From positions 29,125 through 93,124 of the forward strand of contig CAZCTC010000028.1 in assembly GCA_964501335.1 (NCBI GenBank): DNA of 64,000 nt. The letters are read 5' to 3'. The stretch is from CAZCTC01 sp964501335 (GTDB lineage Bacteria; Chloroflexota; Anaerolineae; B4-G1; SLSP01). The notes under the pieces were generated by a model, which was given only the letters and a program-made list of their open reading frames with translations, was not told where the DNA came from and searched no databases. Position 1 is the first letter of the stretch. Every line of letters starts with the position of its first letter. A program made the translations under genes and the position numbers. Positions 33,572 through 42,626 of this stretch are shown in pieces.

Positions 33572-35932
33572 TCATTCACAGGTAATGTTGGCGATTCGGC
33601 GGGTTTCGCCCGTGCCAAATTGATTGGTAGCTCTAAAGATGAGCAATTCTGAACCTGGACTTATGGTCAAGGCCTGGGTGAAGGTGTAATAGGGAGGACT
33701 TCCGATTGTCGGGGCTGTATGAAAATTGGGGGGTTGTAGATCTCGTGAATTGAAAATTTCAACGGAGCCCCTTAAAGGATAATTGGTCATGACAAACCCT
33801 TGAATTTCCACAATACAGCCATCCCCCGTTGATCGTTGCGTCGGAGGGGCAAGGATGTGAATGTGGGGGGTGAAGTCGTCAGCCGAGTCGAAATTGCTCG
33901 TTTCCGAGGCGTAGGGATTTTTCATTCCATCGAGATTGGTATCTTCGGCGCCATCCCATAGGCTGGAATTGGTCATGGAGTCGTTATCGGAGTCCAATTC
34001 TTTGGGATAGCCATCATGGTCCATATCGCGAGGTCTGAGGGTGTAGCGACCGAGTTCATCGTACATGTAATCGCGTAAGTCTGGTTTGTCGATGACACGA
34101 TCGTGATCGGTATCATCATTGAAGGGATCTAAATGAAAACGGTGGATCTCATCGAAGTTGCAGAGCCCGTCGCCGTCTGAGTCTTCATTGGTATCGGGGA
34201 TACCATTGGCATTTTCATCTTCATCTGAACGGACGTGGGGGGCGCCCTGGGGACCGGTGGGCCCGATCCAGGCTTCCTGCAGGGGTTCGTCTTCGTAAAG
34301 AACCCATTTTTGCAGGACGGCGCCGTCGACCAGATGTACAAAATTCCGAATCTCTCCACCGATCAAGAGTTGAAGGTAACCGTCGATGAGCCTGAAATGG
34401 TGATCGACCGCTTCTCCGATCGGGCGTTCTTCATCGAGCCAGATTTTGATTTGATCGAAGGGCGGTTTTCCTATGTGGATGTCGACTTGAGTTCCCAGGG
34501 CCCACGCGATAGCGGCTTTGGCTTTTTCATAGCCTACGCCGTTGTTATGGCCCAGGGTTCCCGTGTATTCACTGCCGGAAAATACATAGTAAGCCAGGCG
34601 ATCCTGGCTCAGGTTTCCTCCATAATAGGCGACCCAGGAGTGAAAGGCGACTTCTGAACAATAGCCCCAGGCATGCTGGGCAATCTCATTTGTCTCTGGA
34701 TGGGGCGCATCCCAGGGAAAGAACCCTTTTTCATCGTCACCTCCCAGACAGAGCATATGGGTATCTTTGTGGGGTATTTCTTCTATCAAATTGAGTTTTT
34801 TTCCGGAATAGAGGTAGATGTCTGTCGTAGGGGAAGCGGCGGCTGAAAATAGCGGTGCAGTAAGGATGTTCTGGACGCGGATAGTTCGAGTGATCCATGC
34901 TCCTTCACTGTCTTCAAAAATGGTTTTTACACGCCAGTAATAGAAGCCATTGGGAATATTGGTGGCTGAAAAATAACTGGTTGTAGAGATGGTATCCGTC
35001 AAAAGTGAAGTGAAGTCGGATTGAGCATCCAGTTGGAACTGGTAACCCACGGCACCGGGAACCGGAAACCAGTCGATCCAAAAAGCCGAGCCGTCGATGG
35101 TGGCGCCATCGATGGGATCGATCCAGACAATGTCAGGATAATGGTTCGGTTGTCCCGGCGTGGTGTCATCGGGGGCATAAAGAAGCCAGCCTGTTTGATA
35201 GCGATCTTTGAATCCAGGGGCCCGGCCGACTGAGCCATTGGGTTTGGCCTGGGGGGGCTCTCTATAGAAGCCGGCGCCCGGAGGATAGAGAGAAACGTAC
35301 ATAAATTCAGCCCAAACCCCGGCAAAGAGGGCGCGGGTGGCTTTTTCTCCCGGGCATTTGCCCCAGGCGATAAAGTCAATGACGGGTGAATGGTACATCG
35401 GGGTGATTTCGGGATAGCTTTCGACTTGCATTGCTGAAGCAGCGGTGGTTCCTTTGATAATCACTGGGAGAAAGATCTGTAGGGGCAGGTGATAGAGGCC
35501 GCATTGGCCGCCGTTGTTTTCAAAAATGTCGACCAATCCGGGCGGAGTGTGAAGGATGGCCAGTTCATCGGAATAATCATACTCGTCGAGCTGGCGGCCT
35601 TTGCCGTCAAAAATTACAAGGACCCGCGCGCCGGGTGGAACCGGAGGGATGCCGGAGTAAAACCAGTACCAGTTTCCCTCTTCATTCGTCAGTCCGTGTC
35701 GGTCGAGGGACATGGCTGTTTTGCCGTTATTTTGGAGCTCTACCCATTCATAAGCACCGGGAGCCGGTGCAAAGGAGACTTCATTGATTTGCAGGCTGCT
35801 CGTTGGAGGGGGGGGCCAGTCGTCGGCCGCCGCTGGAAGGGGCGGAATAGCCAGGATCAACAGACAGGAAAGACCGATGAAGATGCCGCCGGTGAGAAAA
35901 AGTCGATGGATCAGGGACAAATGGAGGTTCAT
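33572..35932 (-). CDS. Exported lamin-tail-domain protein with papain-fold-like and calcium-repeat regions
   Basis: This 786-residue protein has a signal peptide (about 1-36, ending AAADD), then a lamin-tail domain (about 45-150, INEVSFAPAPGAYEWVELQN). IFLPVIIKG follows near residue 155, then a Fn3-like stretch. A possible cysteine-peptidase (C39/papain-like) core has Cys425 in WGYCSEV, His511/His512 in HHFRLIDGY, and Asp516. The C-terminal part has thrombospondin-3/dockerin-like Asp-rich repeats (DEDENANGIPD, DSDGDG) that should bind calcium. It is probably a surface or secreted enzyme; the catalytic assignment is inference. Confidence 0.72.
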   Translation of the reverse strand: MNLHLSLIHRLFLTGGIFIGLSCLLILAIPPLPAAADDWPPPPTSSLQINEVSFAPAPGAYEWVELQNNGKTAMSLDRHGLTNEEGNWYWFYSGIPPVPPGARVLVIFDGKGRQLDEYDYSDELAILHTPPGLVDIFENNGGQCGLYHLPLQIFLPVIIKGTTAASAMQVESYPEITPMYHSPVIDFIAWGKCPGEKATRALFAGVWAEFMYVSLYPPGAGFYREPPQAKPNGSVGRAPGFKDRYQTGWLLYAPDDTTPGQPNHYPDIVWIDPIDGATIDGSAFWIDWFPVPGAVGYQFQLDAQSDFTSLLTDTISTTSYFSATNIPNGFYYWRVKTIFEDSEGAWITRTIRVQNILTAPLFSAAASPTTDIYLYSGKKLNLIEEIPHKDTHMLCLGGDDEKGFFPWDAPHPETNEIAQHAWGYCSEVAFHSWVAYYGGNLSQDRLAYYVFSGSEYTGTLGHNNGVGYEKAKAAIAWALGTQVDIHIGKPPFDQIKIWLDEERPIGEAVDHHFRLIDGYLQLLIGGEIRNFVHLVDGAVLQKWVLYEDEPLQEAWIGPTGPQGAPHVRSDEDENANGIPDTNEDSDGDGLCNFDEIHRFHLDPFNDDTDHDRVIDKPDLRDYMYDELGRYTLRPRDMDHDGYPKELDSDNDSMTNSSLWDGAEDTNLDGMKNPYASETSNFDSADDFTPHIHILAPPTQRSTGDGCIVEIQGFVMTNYPLRGSVEIFNSRDLQPPNFHTAPTIGSPPYYTFTQALTISPGSELLIFRATNQFGTGETRRIANITCE

Positions 35933-36154
35933 GGAAGTGCAGCTCCTTTCGGTAAGATTTTTGAAATTGTAATCGTGAAGAGGGTGTGTTGGTACCTCTT
36001 TTTTTTAGATTTGTGTATAAAATATGCCCTGGTGTGGTTGTGATATAGGGACGGGCCTGCATTTTAAGAATTGGTTTAACTGTAAGGGTTGTTTTTCAGA
36101 GGGTAAAGGGCCTGGAAAGAAATTCAGACCCATTTCAGGGGACAGGAGCAGAGA

Positions 36155-36961
36155 ATGGTTCAACGGGTTAAAGTGGCATTGGAACAGTTTTACAGCGAGA
36201 AGGGAACCGTGGCGGATAATCTGGAGCGGATTGTGTGCCATTATCAGGTTGCCGTACGGGCCGGCATGGAGGTGGTTGCTTTTCCGGAGATGAGTCTGAC
36301 CGGATATATCGATCCGTCGCACTGTTCTCAGGCTGTGTTGCGGGTGGATGGAATCGAGGTCGCCCGGTTGGCCGCTGCGACAGCGGGACAGCCGGCGGCG
36401 TTGCTGGTAGGATTGGTTGAAGAGAACCCTGTTGGACGTCCGTTTATCACGCAGGTGCTTCTGCAGGATGGCCGACTGACCGGTGTGTATCGTAAGCGGA
36501 CCATTGAAGGGGAAGAGGCGGAGCTTTTTGCACCGGGAGAAAGACCGCTGGTTTTCACTCAGGGGGGAGTGCGAATTGGGGTGGCGATCTGTGCCGATAT
36601 CGGAAATGCGGTTGTCTTTGCCGATTGTGCGGCGGCAGGGGCGCAGATGATCCTGGAGCTGGCCGCGCCCGGGCTTTATGGGGATCTGGCTACACGGGAT
36701 TGGGCGGCGGGGTTCAGCTGGTGGCAGAAGGAGTGCCGCAACCATTTGGCCCGTTATGCGCGGGCCTATGGCGTATGGATTGGGGTGGCCACGCAAGCCG
36801 GCCGTACCCGTGATGAGGATTTTCCCGGTGGGGGGTATCTTTTTGCGCCTGACGGAACCTGTGTCGGGCTTACACCGCATTGGGCTCCTGGGGTTTTATA
36901 TGCTGAGGTGGAGTTGGATTCCACGCGTGCCCGGGTATATGATCGGGAGGCTGACCGGTGA
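36155..36961 (+). CDS. Carbon-nitrogen hydrolase (nitrilase superfamily)
   Basis: This 268-residue cytosolic amidohydrolase of the nitrilase superfamily has the catalytic triad Glu45 (FPEMSLTGY), Lys114 (YRKRTIEGEE) and Cys146 (GVAICADIG). The family hydrolyses amides, nitriles or carbamoyl groups. The residue after Lys is Arg rather than the usual Lys/Met-His/Leu pattern, so the substrate is unclear. CAGGAG precedes the ATG at 36155. It lies upstream of the pullulanase gene, which has its own promoter. Confidence 0.9.
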   Translation: MVQRVKVALEQFYSEKGTVADNLERIVCHYQVAVRAGMEVVAFPEMSLTGYIDPSHCSQAVLRVDGIEVARLAAATAGQPAALLVGLVEENPVGRPFITQVLLQDGRLTGVYRKRTIEGEEAELFAPGERPLVFTQGGVRIGVAICADIGNAVVFADCAAAGAQMILELAAPGLYGDLATRDWAAGFSWWQKECRNHLARYARAYGVWIGVATQAGRTRDEDFPGGGYLFAPDGTCVGLTPHWAPGVLYAEVELDSTRARVYDREADR

Positions 36962-37018
36962 GGGTGTGCAAGTTAAGGCCCGGTTTGTGACTGGAGGATG
37001 ATGGGGTAGGATTTGAGT

Positions 37019-37046
37019 TTGCTTTCTGCATAGGTGATGTTACACT
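37019..37046 (+). promoter_or_regulatory. Promoter of the pullulanase gene
   Basis: It reads TTGCTT, 16 nt, TACACT, with a leader of about 90 nt. Confidence 0.55.
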
Positions 37047-37144
37047 GTGGCTGTTTTTGAAAGGGCCCTTGCATTTTGCGCAGTGGTTTCAGGGATACTC
37101 TTTTTTTCTGAGTTGAAGAGACGAATTTATGTAAGGAGGCTTCT

Positions 37145-40100
37145 ATGCATATGCGTTCTGTCCGGCGCCTTAGTCATTGGTTGGTTCTCGGATTGTTGGT
37201 GGGAATGCTGGGATTTCCGGGGTTCGCGCCCTCCGTTGTGCGGGCTGAAGATCCGCAGCCGCCTGAGAAGGTGGTGATTCCCGGGACAATTCAGAGTAAG
37301 GCGGGGTGTGCAGGGGATTGGCAACCCGATTGCGACAGCACCGCTCTGGCCTACGACAAAGAGGACGATGTTTGGCAGGGGAGCTTTTCCCTGCCGGCTG
37401 GGGATTATGAGTATAAAGTGGCCCTCAACGGAAGCTGGGATGTCAATTATGGGTTGAATGCAGTGTCGGGGGGGCCGAATATTCCGCTGGCGTTGACGGC
37501 GGGCCGTAAAGTTAAATTTTACTACGACCACAAAACCCATTGGGTGATCGATAATGTGAACGGGTTGATTGTGACCGCCGTCGGCGATTTTCAGAGTGAG
37601 TTGGGCTGTGCCAAAGACGGCGATGCGGGCTGTTTGCGTTCCTGGTTGGTAGATCCGGCCGGTGTGGGCGCCTATGCTTTTGTTACCACGTTAATTCCGC
37701 CGGGAACTTACCATGTGGCGGTGGCTTTAGACGAGAACGGCAAAGCCCTTTATGGACAGGGAGGGAAGGAAGGGGGCGAGCCTTATACTTTCACGGTAGA
37801 AAAAGAGGGAACGGAAGTGTATTTTGGATATGATGCGGCGACGCATGAATTGATCGTCAGCACGGAAGGGGCGCCGCGAGGGGATCTTTCCAAAGCGCGG
37901 GCCCATTGGGTGCGCCGTGATCTGGTATTGTGGTCGGTTCCGGCAGGCGAAGGGTATCAATATCGGCTGCATTATGCGGCTGACGGCGATTTGGAATTGG
38001 GGCTGGGCGAGATCCTGGGCGGGGAATCCATTCCTCTGACGCTGGATCCGGTCGGGGCCGAGGCTGAAACGCTGGCTAAATTTCCCTATCTGGCCAAGAT
38101 GGCGGCGTTGCGGGTGGATCCGACTGATTTAGCTAAGGTTCCCGAGGCTTTAAAAGGCGCGCTGGCTGTCAGTGTTTGGGACAAGGACGGCAAACTGGTA
38201 GATGCCACCGGCGTGCAGATACCGGGAGTTTTAGATGATCTCTACACCTATGAAGGGGCTTTGGGGATTGTGTGGGATGCGGCCGGGATTCCGGGGCTGC
38301 GACTTTGGGCGCCCACGGCACGTTCAGTGACCTTGCATTTGTTTGAATCTGCCGATGCCGAAAAAGAGCTGGAGTCGATCGTTATGACATGGGATCCGGC
38401 GACCGGCGTCTGGAGCGCGGCTGGAACCGCGGAGTGGGAAAATCTCTATTATTTGTATGAGGTGGAGGTTTTTGTCCCGAGCACCGGGAAGATCGAACGG
38501 AATCTGGTGACCGATCCTTATTCATTCAGCCTTTCGATGAACAGCAAACGCAGTCAGATCGTCAACCTGACGGCTGACGCGGCGTTGCAGCCGGAGGGAT
38601 GGGCGGGTGAGACCGGCCCGGCTCTAGGGGCACCTGAGGATATCGTTTTATACGAGCTGCATATCCGTGATTTCAGTGTGCATGATGAAACCGTGCCGGA
38701 GAACTATCGCGGTACCTTTATGGCTTTTACCGTTTCCGATTCCAACGGGATGAAGCATTTGCAGGGACTCTCTAAGGCGGGATTGACCCATATCCATCTG
38801 TTGCCGGCATTTGATATCGCCAGCGTTAATGAGGATAAGTCGACCTGGGAATCTCCTACGGAAGAGGACTTGGCTTCGTATCCTTCGGATTCGGAGAAGC
38901 AGCAGGAAGCGCTGGCCCCTTATCGCGACCGGGACGGTTTCAATTGGGGGTACGATCCGTTGCATTACACCGTGCCGGAGGGGAGCTATTCGACGGATCC
39001 CAACGGCCCGACCCGGATTCGGGAGTTCCGCTCGATGGTGCAATCGTTGCACAAGAGCGGGCTGCGGGTGGTGATGGATGTGGTTTACAACCATACCAAC
39101 GCCAACGGCCAGAATGAAAAGTCGGTTTTGGATCGGATTGTACCAGGATATTATCATCGTTTGAATCTGGACGGCAAGGTTGAAAACAGCACCTGCTGTA
39201 GCAATACGGCGACCGAACATGCCATGATGAAGAAACTGATGATCGATTCGGTCGTGACCTGGGTGACGGAATACCATGTGGATGGATTCCGGTTTGATCT
39301 GATGGGCCATCACATGCTGCAGGATATGGTGGATTTGCGCAAGACTTTGGATGCGCTGCCGGGGGGCCAATCGGTTTACATTTATGGGGAAGGGTGGGAT
39401 TTCGGCGAAGTCGCCCAGAATGCTCGCGGGGTCAATGCCACTCAGTTGAATATTGGTGGGACCGGGATCGGTGTTTTTAACGACCGGCTGCGCGATGGAG
39501 CCCGGGGGGGCGGTCCTTTCAGCGGGTTGCAGGAGCAGGGGTTCCTGACGGGGTTGTTTGTCGATTCCAATGCGATCGAGAATGCGGCGCGCACCGAACT
39601 GGCGCAGCGGGTACAATTGTTGCGCTATACCGATTGGATTAAAGTCGGGCTGGCGGGCAATCTGAAAGATTATACGCTGATCAATGCCGACGGCAAAGAA
39701 TATACCGGTTATGAGATCAAATATAAAGAAGCACATGCCGGTTATACGCTGGATCCGCAGGAAAATATCAATTACGTTTCGGCCCATGATAATGAGACTC
39801 TCTTCGATGCCATTCAGTTGAAGGTGGCTGAGGAGACCCCGTTGCAGGATCGGGTGCGGATGCAGGAGTTAGGAATCAGCGTCGTGATGTTGGGCCAGGG
39901 CATCCCCTTCTTCCATGCCGGGGATGAACTGCTGCGTTCCAAGTCGATGGATCGCAACAGTTATAACTCGGGCGATTGGTTCAACCGGTTGGATTTCACT
40001 TATGCGACGAACAACTGGGGGGTGGGATTGCCGCCGGCCGACAACCAGGGCAACTGGCCGCTCATGCAGTCGTTGCTGGCCAATAAAGATTTGCAGCCGG

Positions 40101-40720
40101 GGGCGGCCGAGATCAAGGCGACGCTGGCCCATTTCCAGGAAATGTTGCAAATCCGCAAGAGTTCGTCCCTGTTCCGGATGCGCACCGCTGAGGAAATCAA
40201 GCAGAATCTGGTTTTTCTCAATGCCGGTTCAAAGCAGATTCCGGGCCTGATTGTGATGCAGTTGAACGATACCGGGAATCTGGATCCCAATTATGATTTG
40301 ATCGTTACCCTTTTCAATGCTGATAAGAAGCCGGTGGAGTTTACCGCGGCTGAGTTGAAGGGGCTGCCCTTGACCTTGCATCCGGTCCAGGCGGTTTCGG
40401 CGGATGAGAGCGTGCGGGAGGCTGCTTTTGATCCGGCTACCGGGACCTTCAAGGTACCGGGGCGCACCACAGCCGTTTTTGTGTCGACGGAAGGGGTGGT
40501 GCCGCAAGTGACCTCGACGCCTACGGCAGTGCCGACGGCGACGCCGGTTCCGGCCGGTTCCGGCACCCCGACGGCAACGCCGGTCGCGCTGGCGGCTTCC
40601 GGACCTAACATCCCTGGTCTGGTGATTTTGGGTGTGGGGGCTCTGGCTTTAGTGGTCGGAATTTACTTCTGGTTCCGACCCGACCATAAGAATACCCGCC
40701 ATCATAACAAGAAAAAGTAA
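37145..40720 (+). CDS. pulA: Cell-anchored type I pullulanase
   Basis: This 1191-residue exported enzyme cleaves alpha-1,6 linkages in pullulan or starch. A signal peptide (1-34, VRA|ED) precedes two X25/CBM-like modules (about 45-135 and 140-235), a pullulanase N-domain, a CBM48 and the GH13 catalytic barrel. Catalytic residues are Asp718 (VDGFRFD), Glu749 (YGEGWD) and Asp882 (SAHDNET), all present. A Thr/Pro linker (about 1115-1145) and a final membrane helix with a basic Lys/His tail (about 1155-1191) anchor it to the cell. ATG at 37145 follows AAGGAGG. Confidence 0.94.
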   Translation: MHMRSVRRLSHWLVLGLLVGMLGFPGFAPSVVRAEDPQPPEKVVIPGTIQSKAGCAGDWQPDCDSTALAYDKEDDVWQGSFSLPAGDYEYKVALNGSWDVNYGLNAVSGGPNIPLALTAGRKVKFYYDHKTHWVIDNVNGLIVTAVGDFQSELGCAKDGDAGCLRSWLVDPAGVGAYAFVTTLIPPGTYHVAVALDENGKALYGQGGKEGGEPYTFTVEKEGTEVYFGYDAATHELIVSTEGAPRGDLSKARAHWVRRDLVLWSVPAGEGYQYRLHYAADGDLELGLGEILGGESIPLTLDPVGAEAETLAKFPYLAKMAALRVDPTDLAKVPEALKGALAVSVWDKDGKLVDATGVQIPGVLDDLYTYEGALGIVWDAAGIPGLRLWAPTARSVTLHLFESADAEKELESIVMTWDPATGVWSAAGTAEWENLYYLYEVEVFVPSTGKIERNLVTDPYSFSLSMNSKRSQIVNLTADAALQPEGWAGETGPALGAPEDIVLYELHIRDFSVHDETVPENYRGTFMAFTVSDSNGMKHLQGLSKAGLTHIHLLPAFDIASVNEDKSTWESPTEEDLASYPSDSEKQQEALAPYRDRDGFNWGYDPLHYTVPEGSYSTDPNGPTRIREFRSMVQSLHKSGLRVVMDVVYNHTNANGQNEKSVLDRIVPGYYHRLNLDGKVENSTCCSNTATEHAMMKKLMIDSVVTWVTEYHVDGFRFDLMGHHMLQDMVDLRKTLDALPGGQSVYIYGEGWDFGEVAQNARGVNATQLNIGGTGIGVFNDRLRDGARGGGPFSGLQEQGFLTGLFVDSNAIENAARTELAQRVQLLRYTDWIKVGLAGNLKDYTLINADGKEYTGYEIKYKEAHAGYTLDPQENINYVSAHDNETLFDAIQLKVAEETPLQDRVRMQELGISVVMLGQGIPFFHAGDELLRSKSMDRNSYNSGDWFNRLDFTYATNNWGVGLPPADNQGNWPLMQSLLANKDLQPGAAEIKATLAHFQEMLQIRKSSSLFRMRTAEEIKQNLVFLNAGSKQIPGLIVMQLNDTGNLDPNYDLIVTLFNADKKPVEFTAAELKGLPLTLHPVQAVSADESVREAAFDPATGTFKVPGRTTAVFVSTEGVVPQVTSTPTAVPTATPVPAGSGTPTATPVALAASGPNIPGLVILGVGALALVVGIYFWFRPDHKNTRHHNKKK

Positions 40721-40756
40721 TTGATTCGGGTTGTTGTAAGGTTGGGAAAATAAACC

Positions 40757-40794
40757 CATTTTTTCGCCGGCCTTTCGGGGCCGGCGAAAAAATG
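40757..40794. terminator. Terminator after pullulanase
   Basis: A perfect 16-bp stem (40757-40772 with 40779-40794) around TTTCGG, with T-rich ends. It separates the pullulanase and PAP2 genes. Confidence 0.65.
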
Positions 40795-40822
40795 AATCGA
40801 CGAAATCATCAGGAGGTCGGCA

Positions 40823-41731
40823 ATGCAGGGGTTTTTGGATTGGGGGATAGTCATCGTTCTTTGGTTGCAACAGTTCAGTCCGGCGGGCGATACTTTTTTT
40901 AAAGCGGCTTCGTTTCTGGGAGATGAGACCTTTTTTATGTTGTTGCTCCCGCTGGTTTACTGGTGTCTGGATAAACGGGTGGGAATTCGGGTGACTGTAT
41001 TGTTCCTTTTATCGGTCTTTTTGGGATCGGCCGCCAAACTGTTGGGCAATCAACCCCGGCCGTTTGCCTATGACTCTCGAGTGCAGAAGCTGGAGGATAT
41101 TCATACTCCGGGATTCCCCAGTTTGCACACTCAGAATACCACAGTGATCTGGAGTTATCTGGCTTCTCAATTTCAACGTCGCTGGTTATGGGCGTTGACC
41201 GCAGTCCTGATGATCCTGGTTCCGCTTTCCCGGCTCTATTTAGGGGTTCATTTTCCTACTGATTTGTTGGGAGGTTACGTTTTTGGTGGTTTGTTGGTGG
41301 GATTGTTTCTCTGGAAGGGAGAATCGCTGGGGCTATGGTTGGGGCAGTGGGGCGCTATGGGGTGGATCCTCCTTAGTGTCGTCAGTCCCTTGGTGGCCCT
41401 GGTGATTTTATCGTCGGCGATTGATGAGTCGGTGGTTACCGGGGCTGCTTTGTTGGTCAGTATGGGCTGTGGGTTTATTGCCGAACAGCGTTGGGTTGGT
41501 TTCAAGACCGAGGGTAAGGTGGGGGAACTGGTAGCCCGACTGATCTTAGGGTTGGCCGGATTGTTTATCCTGCGGTTTGGATTGAGCGCCCTTTTCCAGG
41601 ATTTAGAACCGGTTTATCTGTTCCGATTTATACGTTATCTGGTCATCGGGATATGGGGGGCTTTCGGTGCGCCCTGGGCATTTGTCCGTTTAGGGTGGGC
41701 GCGAAGCTCGTTAAAAGTTTCTGTGGCCTGA
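40823..41731 (+). CDS. PAP2-superfamily membrane phosphatase
   Basis: This 302-residue integral membrane lipid phosphatase has several helices and the full PAP2 signature: KLLGNQPRP (Lys72, Arg79, Pro80), PSLH (99-102, with Leu in place of the more common Gly, a common variant) and SRLYLGVHFPTD (Ser136, Arg137, His143, Asp147). It would dephosphorylate phosphatidate or undecaprenyl pyrophosphate at the outer face. GGAGG precedes the ATG at 40823. It shares no operon with the neighbours that can be shown. Confidence 0.9.
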   Translation: MQGFLDWGIVIVLWLQQFSPAGDTFFKAASFLGDETFFMLLLPLVYWCLDKRVGIRVTVLFLLSVFLGSAAKLLGNQPRPFAYDSRVQKLEDIHTPGFPSLHTQNTTVIWSYLASQFQRRWLWALTAVLMILVPLSRLYLGVHFPTDLLGGYVFGGLLVGLFLWKGESLGLWLGQWGAMGWILLSVVSPLVALVILSSAIDESVVTGAALLVSMGCGFIAEQRWVGFKTEGKVGELVARLILGLAGLFILRFGLSALFQDLEPVYLFRFIRYLVIGIWGAFGAPWAFVRLGWARSSLKVSVA

Positions 41732-41827
41732 CTGAGGAAAGCCTCAGTTGAAGGAAAGGCCTCTTTTTGATAAACTGATGAAATTGTAAACCGTTTAGAA
41801 TCTCCGGTTGGAGAGCGGGAGGAACCC

Positions 41828-42523
41828 ATGGAATCTCATTTAAATTCAATCATAGAAAAGCTCCGGCGCTTGAACCGGCAGGGTTTATATCCTATGATGC
41901 TGGCCTCTTTGTTGGCGGTAGGGCTTTCCGTCATGCGAGTTTATTTAAGCCATAGCTGGATCTATCTTTTTTTGATCTGGAATCTCTTTTTGGCCTGGAT
42001 ACCCTATTTCAGTAGTTTGTGGGCGGCGCGGTGGTATCACCAATCGCTCGGGAATCGGTGGCGGTTGGTTATCCCTATCGGGTTGTTTGTAGCCTTTTTC
42101 CCGAATGCGCCGTATCTGATTACCGATTTGCAGCATTTGGGACCCCGGCCACTCATTCCGCTTTGGTATGATGTGGGGATGCTGGCCATTTTTGCCTGGA
42201 CCGGACTTTTTTTGGCCATGTTTTCTTTGCGGATTTTACATATGGTTATTAAAAATTGGTTTGGTCCCTGGATAGGATGGTTGTTTGTGGTGAACATTAT
42301 GGGGTTGAGTGGGGTGGGGGTTTACCTGGGACGTTTTTTGCGTTGGAATAGTTGGGATCTCATTCTGTATCCTCGTGAGGTATTGGCCGATACTGTGCGT
42401 TGTTTTTCCCATCCGTTAAGTTCTCCCGGACCTTTTGGGGTGGTATTGTTGTTCGGAGCTTTTTTGTTGGTTTCTTATTTGATGTTGCTGGCTTTTCCTT
42501 CTTCTGAGGAGTTGCGAGGCTAA
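41828..42523 (+). CDS. DUF1361 membrane protein
   Basis: This 231-residue protein has about six hydrophobic segments. The motifs NLFLAWIPY, FPNAPYLITDL and GVYLGRFLRWNSWDL identify the DUF1361 family, a polytopic membrane family with no known function. GGAGG precedes the ATG. It lies 96 bp after the PAP2 gene with only a short AT-rich gap, so it may be co-transcribed. Confidence 0.88.
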   Translation: MESHLNSIIEKLRRLNRQGLYPMMLASLLAVGLSVMRVYLSHSWIYLFLIWNLFLAWIPYFSSLWAARWYHQSLGNRWRLVIPIGLFVAFFPNAPYLITDLQHLGPRPLIPLWYDVGMLAIFAWTGLFLAMFSLRILHMVIKNWFGPWIGWLFVVNIMGLSGVGVYLGRFLRWNSWDLILYPREVLADTVRCFSHPLSSPGPFGVVLLFGAFLLVSYLMLLAFPSSEELRG

Positions 42524-42563
42524 AGCGCGAGCTGGTTTAAAGTTAAAGATGAAAGCGTGGATA

Positions 42564-42599
42564 ACGATTTCGCCCGCCTTCTGAGGCGGGCGAAATTGT
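42564..42599. terminator. Hairpin between DUF1361 and M1-like genes
   Basis: The core 12-bp stem (42567-42578 with 42585-42596) is extended by AAC/GTT-type pairs around the loop TTCTGA. It has the same loop as the palindromic repeat family but no conserved tail. Confidence 0.6.
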
Positions 42600-42626
42600 G
42601 TCGGGAATCTAAGAAAGGAGCTTATC

